Shown here piece by piece: positions 10,241-22,424 of a stretch of DNA of 64,000 nucleotides. The position numbers were made by a program, and so were the translations under genes. Positions within the stretch are counted from its first letter, which is position 1. Each line of letters starts with the position of its first letter. The DNA is from Lojkania enalia (Eukaryota > Ascomycota > Dothideomycetes > Pleosporales): contig ML986586.1 in the NCBI GenBank assembly GCA_010094045.1, positions 472,859 to 536,858 on the forward strand, given 5' to 3'. The notes beneath the pieces were generated by a model that did not search any database, was not told the DNA's origin, and was given only the letters and a program-made list of their open reading frames with translations.

Positions 10241-13120
10241 ATGGATGATATACCGACAGATAACGAGCTGAATGCTTTATTAGGTGGAGCAGCCCCGACA
10301 GATGCAGATCTTGGACTTTTGGACTGGACGCCGACCTTCGAGTTCGATGATGCGGTATTCGGAACCGACGGCGATGCCTTGCAACATGGTTCAACGGTGG
10401 CTGGAAGTTTGGGGTTGTGAGTGGCTTTTTTTTATTTAGTCGTGGAAGCACAGACGCGCATCTTACACCTAGGGTTCAAGTCGAGCCCATCATGTCAAGA
10501 GGCGTAGCCCAATCCCTCCTTTCTGGGGTATTATTCTTCCATGTGGGACTTGAGGCTCTCTCCTAGCGTTGTGTGTACTCTTAGAAGGTCTACGTACTAA
10601 CCTGTCAGCCACGCTTCGACGACGGGAGCACTACCGCCTCCTCAAAGTACGTACATCACGGGCACGTCATTTATGGACACGGTGCCTTCAAGCCTTCTAT
10701 GTGACCCCTCTTATGGCGGCGCTCCATATTCTACACCAATGGACGTTTCATGGCCCGCCCATTCAGGCCAAGTATTTGTTCCTAGTCTATGGGGCGCTTC
10801 CCCTTCGTTCACGATTCAAAAGACCAACACCATGCCTTCCAGCTTCCAAAATCCAGGGTTAACAGCCTCGCAGCTACTTTACGAGGATGGCGAGGTCAGC
10901 AGCGACATTGGTAAGAAAAAAAAGAAAAAAAGAAGACGCCTTCCAGAAAGCAGCAAAAAGTTATTGGAAGCCTCATTTGTGCGGCACAAAGATAATCCTT
11001 ATGTTACTCTAGAAGAAGCCGAAGGACTAGCTATACAGACAGGGTTATCAGTGAAGCAGATCCGGACATACTTTGCAAACCAGCGGGCAAGAAAGTTACC
11101 TCCAGCTCCTCATATCGACAATCCCTCATCAAAAGGAGAACGCTCACGGTCACCTTCAAACCACGAATCACCTAAAATAGCAGCGATGGACACACCAAGC
11201 GCAGATACTACCCAGCAAGGTCCTATGGAGCGCTTTCTTTCAAGTTCTCCAGAAGACGAAGGCATCTCAGAGGAGGCAGTACGTAGAGCAGCCGAATCTA
11301 TGGACACAACTATCTCAATACCGTCTCCTACTAAGAGACGAAGGTTGTATAGCAAGGCGGACGCCATGTCCGTGTCTGATGCAGCGTATAGTAGCAATTC
11401 CGGTGGATCTAGTTCTTCTCACGCAAGTGTCGACTCCGCAAACAGCCGGGGACCTCGTCGAGGACGAATGCGACGCCAAGAACCCACAGAGAAATCATTT
11501 GACTCGATTATGCGAAAGCCTACCGATCCGCATAAGCTCTACCAGTGCACATTCTGCACTCGAGAATTCGCACAGAAGTATGACTGGCGACGGCATGAAG
11601 AGTCGGTCCACTTTCCTCAACAAGAGTGGATCTGTATGCCGGATGGGCCAACGTATACTTCGCCTAAGGAATGCGGTGCTCGTTGTGTCTTTTGCGACGA
11701 GAAAGATCCCCTACCCGGCCATCTCGAAAGTCACCATACCGCTCATTGTATTGCAGCTCCACGACCCCAGCGAACTTTCCTGAGGAAGGACAAGCTTATA
11801 CAACATCTCATACAAGTCCATCGTTCAGGCCAGCTTTCCAAGGCGACTCGAACTTGGTGTAGACCCGTCGAGCGTACTGTAACACTTATGTGCGGGTTTT
11901 GTGGTCAAATACTTTCGGACTGGGCAAGTCGAGTTGATCACATGGCGTCTCATTTCATTGAAGGCATAACCATGGAAATGTGGCTCATACACCCAGGAGG
12001 CATATGGGCCATTGATTTCAACAAGGTCGACCTGAGCAATTACCAACCACAACCTAGCCCCGAAGGGGACTTTCAGTGTAAGATATGCCATGACTGCTTT
12101 GTTGGAGTGATTCAGATCATTCTTCATCATCGGCAGGTGCATGGCATATTCTCGGAGGACGACCGGAAGTTTACGCACATTTTCAAGACGCCATCTGGAC
12201 GGAACCCACCGCTTCTTAACCGTGAGCTCATCGACTTGGCACGCATGAGATTCGCTGTGGAGACGACTGAAATGGACAGTGCGGATCCGAGATTTCGGAG
12301 GCCTGCTCCTCTTTCTTCTCCACCTCAAGAACGCGTCGAGAGGACTAAAAATCGGAGAAGCAGGACATTCAACAGCACTCCGCTTCCACCGCTCGTTCCA
12401 GTACCCGGACCCACTCTATCTCCAGACGGCCACGCAAACATCGTGCGCGCATCAAGCCAAAGCCTCGTCTCCACCCCACACGCCAACTGGACTGGGTCCA
12501 CCGTCATGAGGTCCACGACCTCCGCCTCCTTGCTCAGCGACTACCAGGTCGACAAGATCCGCAGAAACAGAAGCGGGCTCAGCAACGTCACGACGCCCGC
12601 CCAAGGCATATTCCACTCCCTCGAACAGCTTCCCCCTGACTCCATGGCCATCATTGACGACACACAGCCCTTCGCCCACCCATTACCAGAACAATCTCAG
12701 AATCCCAATCTTGCGGGCACTCAGTCTGATTCCTCGGACTTCGTTCCGCAAAACAGACGCCTATCTCTCCTCTCGAACCCAGCCATCTTGCCTGAGGCCT
12801 TGATATCAGGACGCACCGGAAACCCCCACGATGAGCCGCGGCCGCGGCCGATGATACAAACGGCTTCCCTACCCATCGGCTCGGGAACCGGAGCAGCGCA
12901 TTTCTTCGTCCCGTTTCGCCGCCCCGGGACGCAGGCTAATATTGATGTAGGGACATCGTCGTCGCCTTTGAGCGTGGGAGGTAGGGGGGAAATGCAGATG
13001 GACGTGAGTGATTCGAGTTGCGGTGCTGGAATTTCTGGTGGTGGGGTTAAGGAATATTATAGTTTGGGGCTGGGGGCATTGCTGGAGGAGGTTAGAAGGG
13101 GGGAGAATGGGATAGGTTAG
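10241..13120 (+). CDS. Homeodomain plus C2H2 zinc-finger transcription factor
   Basis: A predicted DNA-binding regulator of about 895 residues from two exons: 10241-10416 and 10609-13120. The 192-nt intron has a GTGAGT donor and a TACTAACCTGTCAG branch/acceptor, and its phases match. Exon 1 encodes an acidic N-terminus starting MDDIPTDNELNALL, plausible as an activation domain. A basic run (GKKKKKKRRR) precedes a homeodomain-like region ending in VKQIRTYFANQRARK, where the usual helix-3 Trp is replaced by Tyr. Further on are a classical finger (CTFC-x12-HEESVH), a less regular Cys/His region with CVFC, and Cys-x2-Cys/His pairs at CGFCGQ and CKICHDCF. Serine-rich linkers surround them. The C-terminal third is Pro/Ser/Thr-rich and looks disordered. 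Such homeodomain-C2H2 fusions are known in filamentous ascomycetes; targets are unknown. The gene is convergent with the HAM1-like gene. Confidence 0.85.
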
Positions 13121-13440
13121 GGAGCTCGAGGGGAGGGAGCGTAGAAGGAGAGGAGATAGATGTATTACCTTAGTAAACTAGCCTGACTATATATCGAGCA
13201 TGCTGTCCACCTCCATGAATTTCTATGACCGGATCTAGTTCATTCAGGGATTAAGGATCGGCTCCGATGCTGTTTGTTCTGAATCTAGAAGGGAACATGG
13301 TCAAATTCCTAGCCCTTCGTAGTATTTGATACTCCACAGTGATATATTACATTGCCCTTCAACCACTTCCACCCCCCAACTGTCAGCAAATTTCGTTCAT
13401 ATATGTACGCTATCCTGTTTGAAAAAAAAAAAAAAAAGCT
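13121..13440. other. Convergent 3' spacer
   Basis: This 320-bp spacer lies between the stops of two convergent genes and probably contains both 3' UTRs. It ends with an A tract of about 16 (13422-13437), which places a U-rich run 3 nt after the stop codon of the minus-strand HAM1-like gene. Confidence 0.5.
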
Positions 13441-15666
13441 TTACACCACAACCATAGCATGCAAGTCGAAAACGTCGTTCCTCCACCCACCTTTATCCCA
13501 CTCATCACCGATTCTTTCTGCAGCTTTCCGGCCCTCTTCATCCCAAAGCTTGACGACACTTCCAGGCGCATACTTGCCCTTGAACACCCCCTTCTTGGGT
13601 GCGGCAACCCCAACCCTTGTATACATATCCGGATCCTCTGCTGGTGTCAGCCGCGTCAAAACGGCCTTTAAGAACGTCTTCAAATCATCCGGGTCGCTAA
13701 TCCTCGTCGCTCTCAACCTCTCTCTTGCGAAAAGAAGTTCACGATTGGCAGCATGGATCATATCGGCAATTGCAGATGCGAGCTGCTTTTCCATAGCCTT
13801 GCGGATCAAAGGGCGAAGGAAGGGTTTTAAAATCCAGCTAAAAAGGGCAAACTTTGACTTGCGGAGGGTGTAGGTTAATTTATGGATATGGACACGAACG
13901 GCTTTCAGCGTTAAAATTTGCTCCATACGCTCCTTTGCGATTTCGACATCAAGATGGATGTCGATGCCTCGTTCATCAAGATGGAACGATGCAATGCCTT
14001 GGTCAGCAAGACGCAGTAGCCCAGAATGTGCGCGGAGGAGGAAGCCAATTTCGTCGGCGCATAGGGAGAGGCCGTCGATTTTAAGCGCTACGAGAGATGT
14101 AATCCTTGAGGTAGTGCGGAAGCGAGCCTTGCGTATTTCGAGGTCATTGTAGGTTTCTACGCGGAAGCGAAAGGGAAGGAAAGAGGTGTAATTCACAGTC
14201 TTGCCGGGCTCTATGATGAGATTTTCGAGCAAGAGATCAATCTCTGGTGTCGAGACTTCGAGACGGGGAATGGGAATATACTGGATGGCTCGAATTAGGA
14301 GAGGGACGAAGACATGGATCGCATCAGTGACGAGTTCGTTGTTCGTGTAGCTATCTTTGGGGGAGAGAATGTTAGCGATTCTAACGGTAGTCCTTAGCAA
14401 TCTGGCTATATCTTGATCCTTGGTAATGGCATGGAAAGTTTTCTGCGCTTGCTCAAAGAAGCTGTCTACGTCATCACGAAGTGAGGATTCAGTACCGACG
14501 TCGCGGGACTTCTTCCTGAGGTCCTGAAATTTCTCGTCGGCGTGCTCAAGAAAGTCAGGATCAGTGAGCAGTTTCTGTAACGAGTTTCCGATGTCAGTGA
14601 GTAAATCTTCAAAATCAGGATCCTTTTGTGAATGTTGCAAGATCTTGTGGAAGCGTTCCTCCAGCTTCTTCCACTCTTCCTGATTTCCAAAAGAGCTCAA
14701 GAACGTCCAGAAATTCTTGACAGCCCTGTCCATAGCAGGATTTGGGTTCACGTCGGCATGTGACGCGTCCATTGCGTCCTCCGCAATCCGCGAATATACT
14801 ATTGCGTATCGCTTTAGCAAGAGGCCGAGAGTGGAAATAGAATCCGAGTAGTTCCGCTTCTTTCTCAGGTTAGCGACCGTCCTTTTAAGCCGATATAGCA
14901 ATGAGTCGCCTTCGTTTCCAGCGAGCTTGTCAGCCAGGCTTTGCTCCGCCTCTTTAACAACCTGGGCCGTCCCAGACCCGACAACATCGGCGACTTCGAC
15001 GAAATCTCCATTCAGGTTGTTCACAGATGGGGCGGGACCCGAATCAGCACCAGGCTCCTTCAATGTCTTCTGCTCTGTCTCTGACGGCTCGATTGCCTTG
15101 CCGGCCTCTTCCGCCACCTCGGAAAGTGTGAATGCGGTGTCTTTGAAAACCTCTCGGCCAACAACATTAAGATCTGAAAGAAATATTCGAAAATCTGAGT
15201 TCGTCAGCAATAGCGAGCCCACGGCCTCCAGGCTCCTATATGCGGCTGCCGCATCTGCCTTCGCCTTGGACTTTGTAACGCGACGTGCGATATCGTCCAC
15301 ATCAACCGAGACCCTAGCCTTGGTCAGATACCAGATGAAGTCCTGAATCTGGTCTTGGCTGTTCTTGTGCTGCAGCAGCTCCGTGAGCTCTTGGAGCCAT
15401 CGCTTGGAGTACTTGACGAGCAACCGGCCGGAGTCGCTAAGGTCTGGGTTGTCGGGGTTGAGGATGTCGGCGGCGAGGAGGCTTCGTAGATTGACAATAA
15501 CCTGCTCATTGGACGGCATATACCCTTTGGATAGGGCACGGAGCATCTGGTAGGAGTGGAGCTTCTGGTGGAGTTCCCGCTGGAGGACTGTGTCATCGTG
15601 GTACTGCGGGAGCAGCGGCCGCTGGTCATCGGTGCGCGACCTGCGGAATCCGAAGCAGGAAGACAT
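13441..15666 (-). CDS. HAM1-like protein (fungal, N- and C-terminal HAM1 domains)
   Basis: An uninterrupted frame of 741 residues, one of the few intronless genes here. The N-terminal signature PLLPQYHDDTVLQRELHQKL, followed by SYQMLRALSKGYMPS, is typical of the fungal HAM1-like family. The long C-terminal half begins near LEVSTPEIDLLLENLIIEPG. Stretches around it (VALKIDGLSLCADEIGFLLR, GIDIHLDVEI) suggest the beta-rich lipid-binding-type fold that I recall for this family, though I am not certain. The middle is acidic and helical (residues about 180-440) and separates the two conserved parts. No signal peptide or membrane span is evident. The cellular role is not established to my knowledge. 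The gene is convergent with the homeodomain factor and divergent from malic enzyme. Confidence 0.85.
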   Translation of the reverse strand: MSSCFGFRRSRTDDQRPLLPQYHDDTVLQRELHQKLHSYQMLRALSKGYMPSNEQVIVNLRSLLAADILNPDNPDLSDSGRLLVKYSKRWLQELTELLQHKNSQDQIQDFIWYLTKARVSVDVDDIARRVTKSKAKADAAAAYRSLEAVGSLLLTNSDFRIFLSDLNVVGREVFKDTAFTLSEVAEEAGKAIEPSETEQKTLKEPGADSGPAPSVNNLNGDFVEVADVVGSGTAQVVKEAEQSLADKLAGNEGDSLLYRLKRTVANLRKKRNYSDSISTLGLLLKRYAIVYSRIAEDAMDASHADVNPNPAMDRAVKNFWTFLSSFGNQEEWKKLEERFHKILQHSQKDPDFEDLLTDIGNSLQKLLTDPDFLEHADEKFQDLRKKSRDVGTESSLRDDVDSFFEQAQKTFHAITKDQDIARLLRTTVRIANILSPKDSYTNNELVTDAIHVFVPLLIRAIQYIPIPRLEVSTPEIDLLLENLIIEPGKTVNYTSFLPFRFRVETYNDLEIRKARFRTTSRITSLVALKIDGLSLCADEIGFLLRAHSGLLRLADQGIASFHLDERGIDIHLDVEIAKERMEQILTLKAVRVHIHKLTYTLRKSKFALFSWILKPFLRPLIRKAMEKQLASAIADMIHAANRELLFARERLRATRISDPDDLKTFLKAVLTRLTPAEDPDMYTRVGVAAPKKGVFKGKYAPGSVVKLWDEEGRKAAERIGDEWDKGGWRNDVFDLHAMVVV

Positions 15667-17506
15667 GTTGTCTGTGGCGGTTTGATAGAGATCAGGGGTT
15701 AGAGTCCGATGGCATAGTCAACCACAAGACCGGCTCGCGATGGACAATGCGTGCACGCTGCACGCGTCAAGCTCTTAGTGACGATGGTAGGGAGCTTCCC
15801 GCGCCGACGTCATGACGGCGCAGCGGGCAATCGTTGTTCCTTCCGGCGCAGCCCTAGGAGATGCCGACAATGCCCTTCCCGCCGCGATCCCCGCAACTCC
15901 CCGTATCGACGAGGCTCAAGAATACGGTGACAGCTGCTCCATACACATCGGATCCGCCTGGTGTACTAAACACGGATGACCACTAGGCACAGCGTTGGGG
16001 CACTCCCTGGCCCGTCTTCCTGTGACGCTTGTTGATGGTCTGCCCAGCTTCACGCCCAGCCACGCGCGGCAGTGAGGACGCCGCTCTCGTCCAGGCGAAT
16101 ACCGGGCACAATTGATTGCTGGTGTAACGGACGAGTCATCGAAGCTCTCGAAGCTTTCCCCGCATCCGTCACCTCGGACTGCTACTCATAGCGAAGTCGG
16201 AGCGAACCGTAAGCCCTATTGGGCTAGCTGCAGGACACCGGCCTGTGCTGGGAACTGCTGTTGACGGCTGTTTGCACCGCCTGGCCCATCTTTTCCTGTT
16301 AGCGCACACATTGCCATATAGCCACGAAAACCGACTTCGTTGTATTTACCCTCCGCGATGATTGTCCGGAGTACTCCTGGACACAGGCGTGCACAGGGCA
16401 CAGGGGTGGTACCCCCTTCATACTGTACAGCCTGTTGAGGGCGAGAAGCCGTGCTCTTCCTCATCAGCAGCCCGCGCAGCCAGCTTCACCGCATCCTCAC
16501 CGAAACTCACCGAAACTCCGCCGGCCTGGATGACTGCGAATCGGACGCTGGAGACCAGTGTGGACGTGAGAGAGAAGCGCAGTCGGTGTGCGCGTGCTGC
16601 AGAGCAGCCAATATCCTCCAGTTCACCCTCCCGCGCGCTAACAGGGTGGTCTCATGGACGCAGCCTCCGGCGCCTGAAGAGGCATCGTCACAAGTGGGTG
16701 AAGCTTGAAGTCCCGCGCTCGTCGAATCCGAGACAGACGTCGTAAGATCCCGACAATGACCCCGACTGAGCACAGATATTGCCGACGGCCATGGCGAAAT
16801 TAACAGAGGGATTAAACCCGTTAATCCCACGTCCGCCGCGTCGCAGAAGACCGCTGCTGACTCTGGCAACGGCGGAAAATGGCTCTGGACGCTGATCCGT
16901 GCTCTCTTCCATCGTGAGAGTCGGGAGCTTCGCTAGAGCTGAGGGGACCACGGCGCCGCCCACGGGGGAGGGACTGGCGCCGCCACGAATGTCAATGGCC
17001 GCCACTGCACTATCAACAGAATGCGGAGCCGTGGGAGAAGCCCCTCTGTGCAGCAGCATATGCGAATCCATGCCGACGCCATCGATCTAGCTTCTGGTCG
17101 TTAGCAAGCTTAGTCGAGTCGATGTCCAGAGTCGTCGTTTTCGTGCATCCGACTTCCTCCGACGCCTGCGCCTCTGGGCTGGGCCCGGCCTGCATGGGCC
17201 CAGGGATGCCTCAGCTCTGACTCGCCCACTCCCGGCCTGACAGGGGTTGCAGCGCCTCACATCCCAACGTGGGAATAATTTTTTGGGCATCCGTAACGTT
17301 GCCCGTGAGAGAGCCCTCGATCTGTCGCAGCGCCGGCTCTCCTCCCATCGGTTGTGATTCCGCCAGCTGCCTCCTGATTCGTTTGAATGCTTCCCGATAG
17401 GCTGCGCCGTTGCTCTCCCTCCCCCAAACCCCAGCTTCGGACCAATCTACCATTTCTTTTGTTCTATGCCGCGGCTGCGACCCTACTCCTCTCACTACGG
17501 GCGTCA
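15667..17506. other. Divergent intergenic region between HAM1-like gene and malic enzyme
   Basis: This 1.84-kb region is GC-rich. Open frames of up to 127 codons occur on both strands (16362-16745 +, 16688-17071 -), but they overlap each other, lack splice support and show no recognisable protein. It is probably promoter sequence for the two flanking genes. In-frame upstream codons of malic enzyme extend back to an ATG at 17387. Confidence 0.4.
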
Positions 17507-19666
17507 ATGCTGAGATTTAATCCCATAAAAGCTGCCCTCCCCGCTCGGGGCTCAGGCATTGTCAAGAAACTCTTTTGCTCTCCCTCTCCATACCGTACAA
17601 TGGCTTCTGTCGCGACCATGTCTCAATCACAAGCTAGTGATCTCCCCCCTAGGCACCTCAGTACCACGTAAGCTTCCCCCCAAATTCCCACACTTCTTGC
17701 CTATAGTTGCTTATCGTTTGGTTTGCAGGAGCGGCGACTATTGCACCTCAAATCCCCCAGAAGTCCGCAGGTATCTGAAGACCTACGGTCTGACTCCGCC
17801 AGCTATTGAGAGCTTCGAGGTGCAGACACAGCGATGTGAGTCATTAACTGGTGAATTTGGTGTTATTGTTGATTCTTACTATCTTGTAGGTCTCAAGCTT
17901 CTGGCTATGAAGCCAACACCTATCGAGAAATACCAGTATTTGACTCACCTAAGAGCAACTAATGTTCATCTCTTCTACCGGCTCTTGGCCGAGAATGTCA
18001 AGGTACGGACCAGAATCGTCTTGAGCATAGTCGCAATTTTCGAGCTAATAATTATGTAGGAGCTGACCCCCCTTATCTACACTCCTACCGTCGGCGAGGC
18101 GTGCGTTCGCTGGTCCGAAATATTCACGCAGCCAGAAGGCCTCTACCTTTCCTACCATGACCGTGGCAATCTTCGTCAGATTCTTGACAATTGGCCCCAC
18201 AAGGTCGAGATTACCGTGCTCACAGACGGCTCGCGCATCCTGGGTCTTGGAGACTTAGGCGTCAACGGAATGGGCATTCCCGTTGGCAAGCTAGCTCTGT
18301 ATACTGCTTGCGCTGGTATCCGACCTGACGCAACGCTTCCATTGACCTTGGACCTCGGCACAAATAACAAGGCTCTCATTGAGGATCCGCTTTATATGGG
18401 TAGTAGGATGCCAAAGGTTTCCGCTGAGCAAGAGAGGGAGTTTCTGGACGAGCTCATGGCGGCGCTTACAGACAAGTGGCCCGAGTAAGTCTCCCCATGA
18501 AGTGCATCGATTCAGGAAACTGATCGCATGACAGAATCGTTATCCAGTTCGAGGACTTCAAGAACCCTTTCCCAGCCTTGGAAAGGTACCAGAACACATA
18601 TACTATGTTCAACGACGATGTCCAGGGTACTGGTGCCGTCATTGTTGGTGGTTTCATCAACGCTGTGAAAGCTTCCGGTGTTCCCGCTAAGGACCACCGA
18701 GCCATCTTCCTTGGTGCTGGCAGCGCCGGTGTCGGTGTTGCTAAGCAAATTGTTGAGTTCTTCATGAAGGAGGGCTTGACGGAGGAAGAGGCCCGCCGCA
18801 AGTTCTGGTTCGTTGACTCCAACGGCCTCGTCACTCTCGACCGTGGAGACAAGCTTGCAGAGCACAAGGTCTACTTTGCTCGTGACGACAATAATGGCCG
18901 TCAATACCAGTCCCTCTCCCGCCTAATTGATTTCGTCCGACCTACCATCTTGATGGGTCTTTCCACCATTGGCGGCGCTTTCACCCGCGAAATCCTTCAG
19001 AAGATGGCTCAGTTGAACGACAAGCCTATCATTTTCCCTCTCTCTAACCCCTCCTCCAAATCGGAGTGCACATTTGAGGAAGCCGTCCGAAATACGGAGG
19101 GACGTTGCTTGTTCGCATCGGGATCTCCATTCCCTTCGCTCGAGTATGGGGGAAAGCTTCTTACCCCCGGTCAAGGTAAGCCCGGAACTCTTACCCAATT
19201 CGAAACCCGAGCTCGGACTAACAATTGCACAGGTAACAACATGTATGTCTTTCCAGGTATTGGCCTTGGCGCCATCCTATCCAAGGCCGTGTCCGTTACT
19301 CAAGACATGATCTATGCGTCAGCGGAGTATCTCTCTACCTCTTTGAACAAGCAGGAGGTCGCTGACGGCTGGCTGTACCCTGACATCCGCCGCATCCGTG
19401 AGGTATCCGTCGTTGTTACCCGCGGTGTCATCCGTGCTGCCCAGCAGAACGGCGTCGACCGTGCCTTGGAACTCCGAACCCTCAACGATGAGCAGCTTGA
19501 TGCCTTCATCAAGTCAAGGATGTACGACCCCTTCAATGAGAAGGAAAGTATTGGTGACTCGGTTGCCCAATTGATGGCGACTGCTTCCGGCATGAACGGC
19601 CATGCCAACGGCTACACCAATGGCCACACCAACGGTTACGCCAATGGCGCTTCCGCTCACTTGTAG
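17507..19666 (+). CDS. MAE1: Malic enzyme (probably mitochondrial form)
   Basis: The enzyme decarboxylates malate to pyruvate and CO2 with reduction of NAD(P)+. Exons are 17507-17667, 17729-17835, 17890-18002, 18060-18484, 18535-19175 and 19233-19666, about 626 residues from the ATG at 17507 or 595 from 17600. Family motifs are IYTPTVGEAC, ILGLGDLGVNGMGIPVGKL, FEDFKNPFPALERY and FNDDVQGTGA (metal and substrate region) and the dinucleotide-binding GAGSAGVGVAKQ. The 31-residue stretch between the two ATGs (MLRFNPIKAALPARGSG and on) is basic, has no acidic residue and looks like a mitochondrial presequence. I chose 17507 for that reason; another in-frame ATG is at 17387. Cofactor preference cannot be read safely. 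The C-terminus ends in a repetitive Asn-Gly-His/Tyr-Ala/Thr tail (19594-19649). Confidence 0.93.
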
Positions 19667-22424
19667 GGAACTAAAGTTTGAAAATAGAGGAAGTTAGGGG
19701 ATGGTTGCATTTTGACACACGCTTTTCGTCAAACTACTTGCATTTTCGGTCATTACCGGCGTCTCTTTTCAGATTTAGACTTGGGGTTCGGCTCTAGGGC
19801 AAAACAGTTTTGGCTTGGAATATCTGGACTGGGATGAATTGGATACCCCCACTACCCTCTAACATACTCGACACAATTGGTACCTTACTTTCGCTGCTGG
19901 ATGGGAGATGAAAGGCTCCATCTAGCGATACTTCTAAAGGGGTCGGGAATACAATCGAGGATTTTGCATGATAGAGAATCCGTCCCATGCTTTTGCTTGC
20001 CGTGACTATGGCTACCTAATCTAACTATGTGCTCAATGACAAGACTCATCTATCATATTGCCGGCGCCGTAACAGGACATGGCAAGCGACGTCGATTTAC
20101 TTTTTCGGTACTTCCTTGTCCGATAATCGATCCCTTACGCACTCATCTTCGCTTCGGCTTGCACATAGAACCACCCACTTGGAACCAGCCCTATGCATAC
20201 GCCTCCCAAAACACGTCGCCGAAATCCAAGATAAGGCACATGCAAAACATTCCATAAACAGATGGGCCCTATACTTATCAAAAAGCACACCATTTCTTAG
20301 AAATTCTAGGCTCCTGGGCGCACACCCACGGGCACCTCCCTTTTTCGTTTATTTCTTTTGTCTATTCAACGCAAGCATCCCACGGTTCGGGACTTGGCGG
20401 GAGTTTTGGAAAGTACCGTGGATGGGGTGGGTTCGGAGTCCGGGTTCGCCCGATGGGTTGTCCCGATGAGTTTCTCCTGACTGAGTTTCTCCTGACGGGG
20501 GCCTTGCGAGGGTTTTTTTTTTGGGGGGGGGAGGGGAGATCTGTTGTGTTTGCTTTTGGCGTGGTGAGGGAATTTGGGATAGGTGGCAAGTGAGGGGTAT
20601 GGATGCAGGTGTTGAGAAATTTAGCTTGATAAGGGTATGGATCGGGAAGTGGGTGGCTTTTTGATTATGTGGTATTAAGATGACGTTGTTTTTGTGGCGA
20701 AAGTTGGGCTGTGTAGTGGACTGGCGTCGCGGGTCGTCGGGTGAGTTCGTCAGGATATATAGCACCTGAGTGTCGCGTGATCATGTGAGGAAGCGAGGAT
20801 GAGGTTGAGGCTTTTTGGTGACGGTAATGCGAATATGGAAGGATCCTAGAATTGGTTTGTCATTTCTTCTAGTTGGATGGGGGTTGGATGTTGGCCGTAC
20901 GTGTACTATTACGTAGGTCGATTTTTTTGCTTGCGCTCGTAGTATCGGGGAACGGGAGATGTGCCTACAGCCGACATGTCGTGTTTTATAGTGTTGTATG
21001 ACTTGCCTCTCTCATCCTTAGTAAAATTGCATAGTAAGTACTTGGGAGGACTTTACAGTACGGGTTACTTCAAGATATGATGGATCATAATTTAGTCGAT
21101 AACTGATTCAGGTACCAGAGGCGAGCGCTGACACTAGACCAATTAAAATAGCAATGATTCAGACAAGTTCATGGGGTGAAACTCTTCTGAAGTCTGTACT
21201 AGAGAACTAGAAATGGTGTCACATTGCCACTGATGCTGGTTGGACTGGTCTTCAACTCTTTTGGTCGCTTCGCTTAAAGTGTCGAGTCGCAACTAAATGA
21301 CAGGGTCAATAGACATTAGTTACTGGACGATCTCTTCTTGGAGTTTTTCTCAGCAAAAGCTACGCTACTCCAAATCTATTGGGATCGAGATAAAGAGGTA
21401 TAATTACAAGCTGGAATACAAGTTAAAATATTCGAGCCATTAGTGCTTCTTCATTTAGCGCATCTTAGCGTCACCTAAACTATAAAGGTTACTGTTAAGA
21501 ATAACACCAGCGAGTTGCTGGATGCTTTTTTTTTTTTAGTATTTTATGATAGTTGGCACATTATATTAGCCTCTCCTACTGCCTTAACTTACATTCTTAA
21601 TGTGAATCTAGGTCAACCTTCAAGCCCAATATATTAGAACAAGTTAAGCTCATTCGATGTGCGCTACAGTGCCCAATTTCCAAAAACAACAACAACCCTG
21701 TTTTGTATTCTGAAAAGAAAGTTATGGAAAGATGAAGGAATGGAACCAGAACCCGAAAGTAACGAGCATGAGATTTATCAAATTGGAAGTAAAAGTATCC
21801 TCGCAGGGTTTTCCTGTCTTCATCGGGTCGTCCCCTATCATTCCGAATGAGAGTTCGATGCATTCGGCTTGAAATCTGAAGCTCTGAGATCATCGGTACA
21901 CTCATTTAATGAGAACTAGCGGTAACATAGTTGCACACCTGATTCATGGCATCCAGCCATTAACCAGGAAAGGTAAAAGTCATGTGTGCTTTGCGGTACA
22001 CGTATATAAGTTGGTAAATCATATATGGTAAGTTATCATGTAAAGGCTAAGCGATCATATCTATCATGTATTGTATCTCTAGGAAAAGGACCTAAAGTTT
22101 GGTAGGATATAAATGATAAAGATAAGGCTCCAGGCCAAATGCGATGGATAGGACTAAGAGAGTAAACTATCCCGGTTCACCGGGGAGGAGGAACTTGTGG
22201 TGATAACAGATGACTCAGGAAGCGAAATTAAAGAGGTAGATGAAGTGAAAGATGAAGAAAAGGGTGAAGAGAAAGGTGAAAGTGAGCAGGACCTAGGCCA
22301 CCTAAAACACTTCGGTCATAAACCCTCTTTGCTTTCACGCACAAGGAAACCCTTTCTCCTACAAACATATATTACGAATAATACGGTGGCGTCTACATCG
22401 CAAATCTATCAAGGTAAAATCCAA
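19667..22424. other. Gene-free AT-rich region downstream of malic enzyme
   Basis: No gene is recognised in 2.7 kb. A 138-codon minus frame (20349-20765) is low complexity. A frame at 22197-22517 begins with a Lys/Glu-rich run of uncertain meaning and leads into the decayed gene at 22.4-23.0 kb. A T8-10/G8 homopolymer pair lies near 20513-20530. The stretch 20900-22150 is AT-rich with many stops and may be repeat-derived, but I see no transposon protein. Confidence 0.4.
20468..20496 (+). repeat. Tandem duplication of a 14-15 bp unit
   Basis: GAGTTTCTCCTGACT is followed directly by GAGTTTCTCCTGAC. It is a perfect short duplication in non-coding sequence with no evident role. Confidence 0.7.

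Noticed and set aside
20349..20765. 138-codon minus-strand frame
   Set aside because: The frame is Pro/Lys/Gln/Thr-rich and low complexity, driven by homopolymer runs, with no conserved features.
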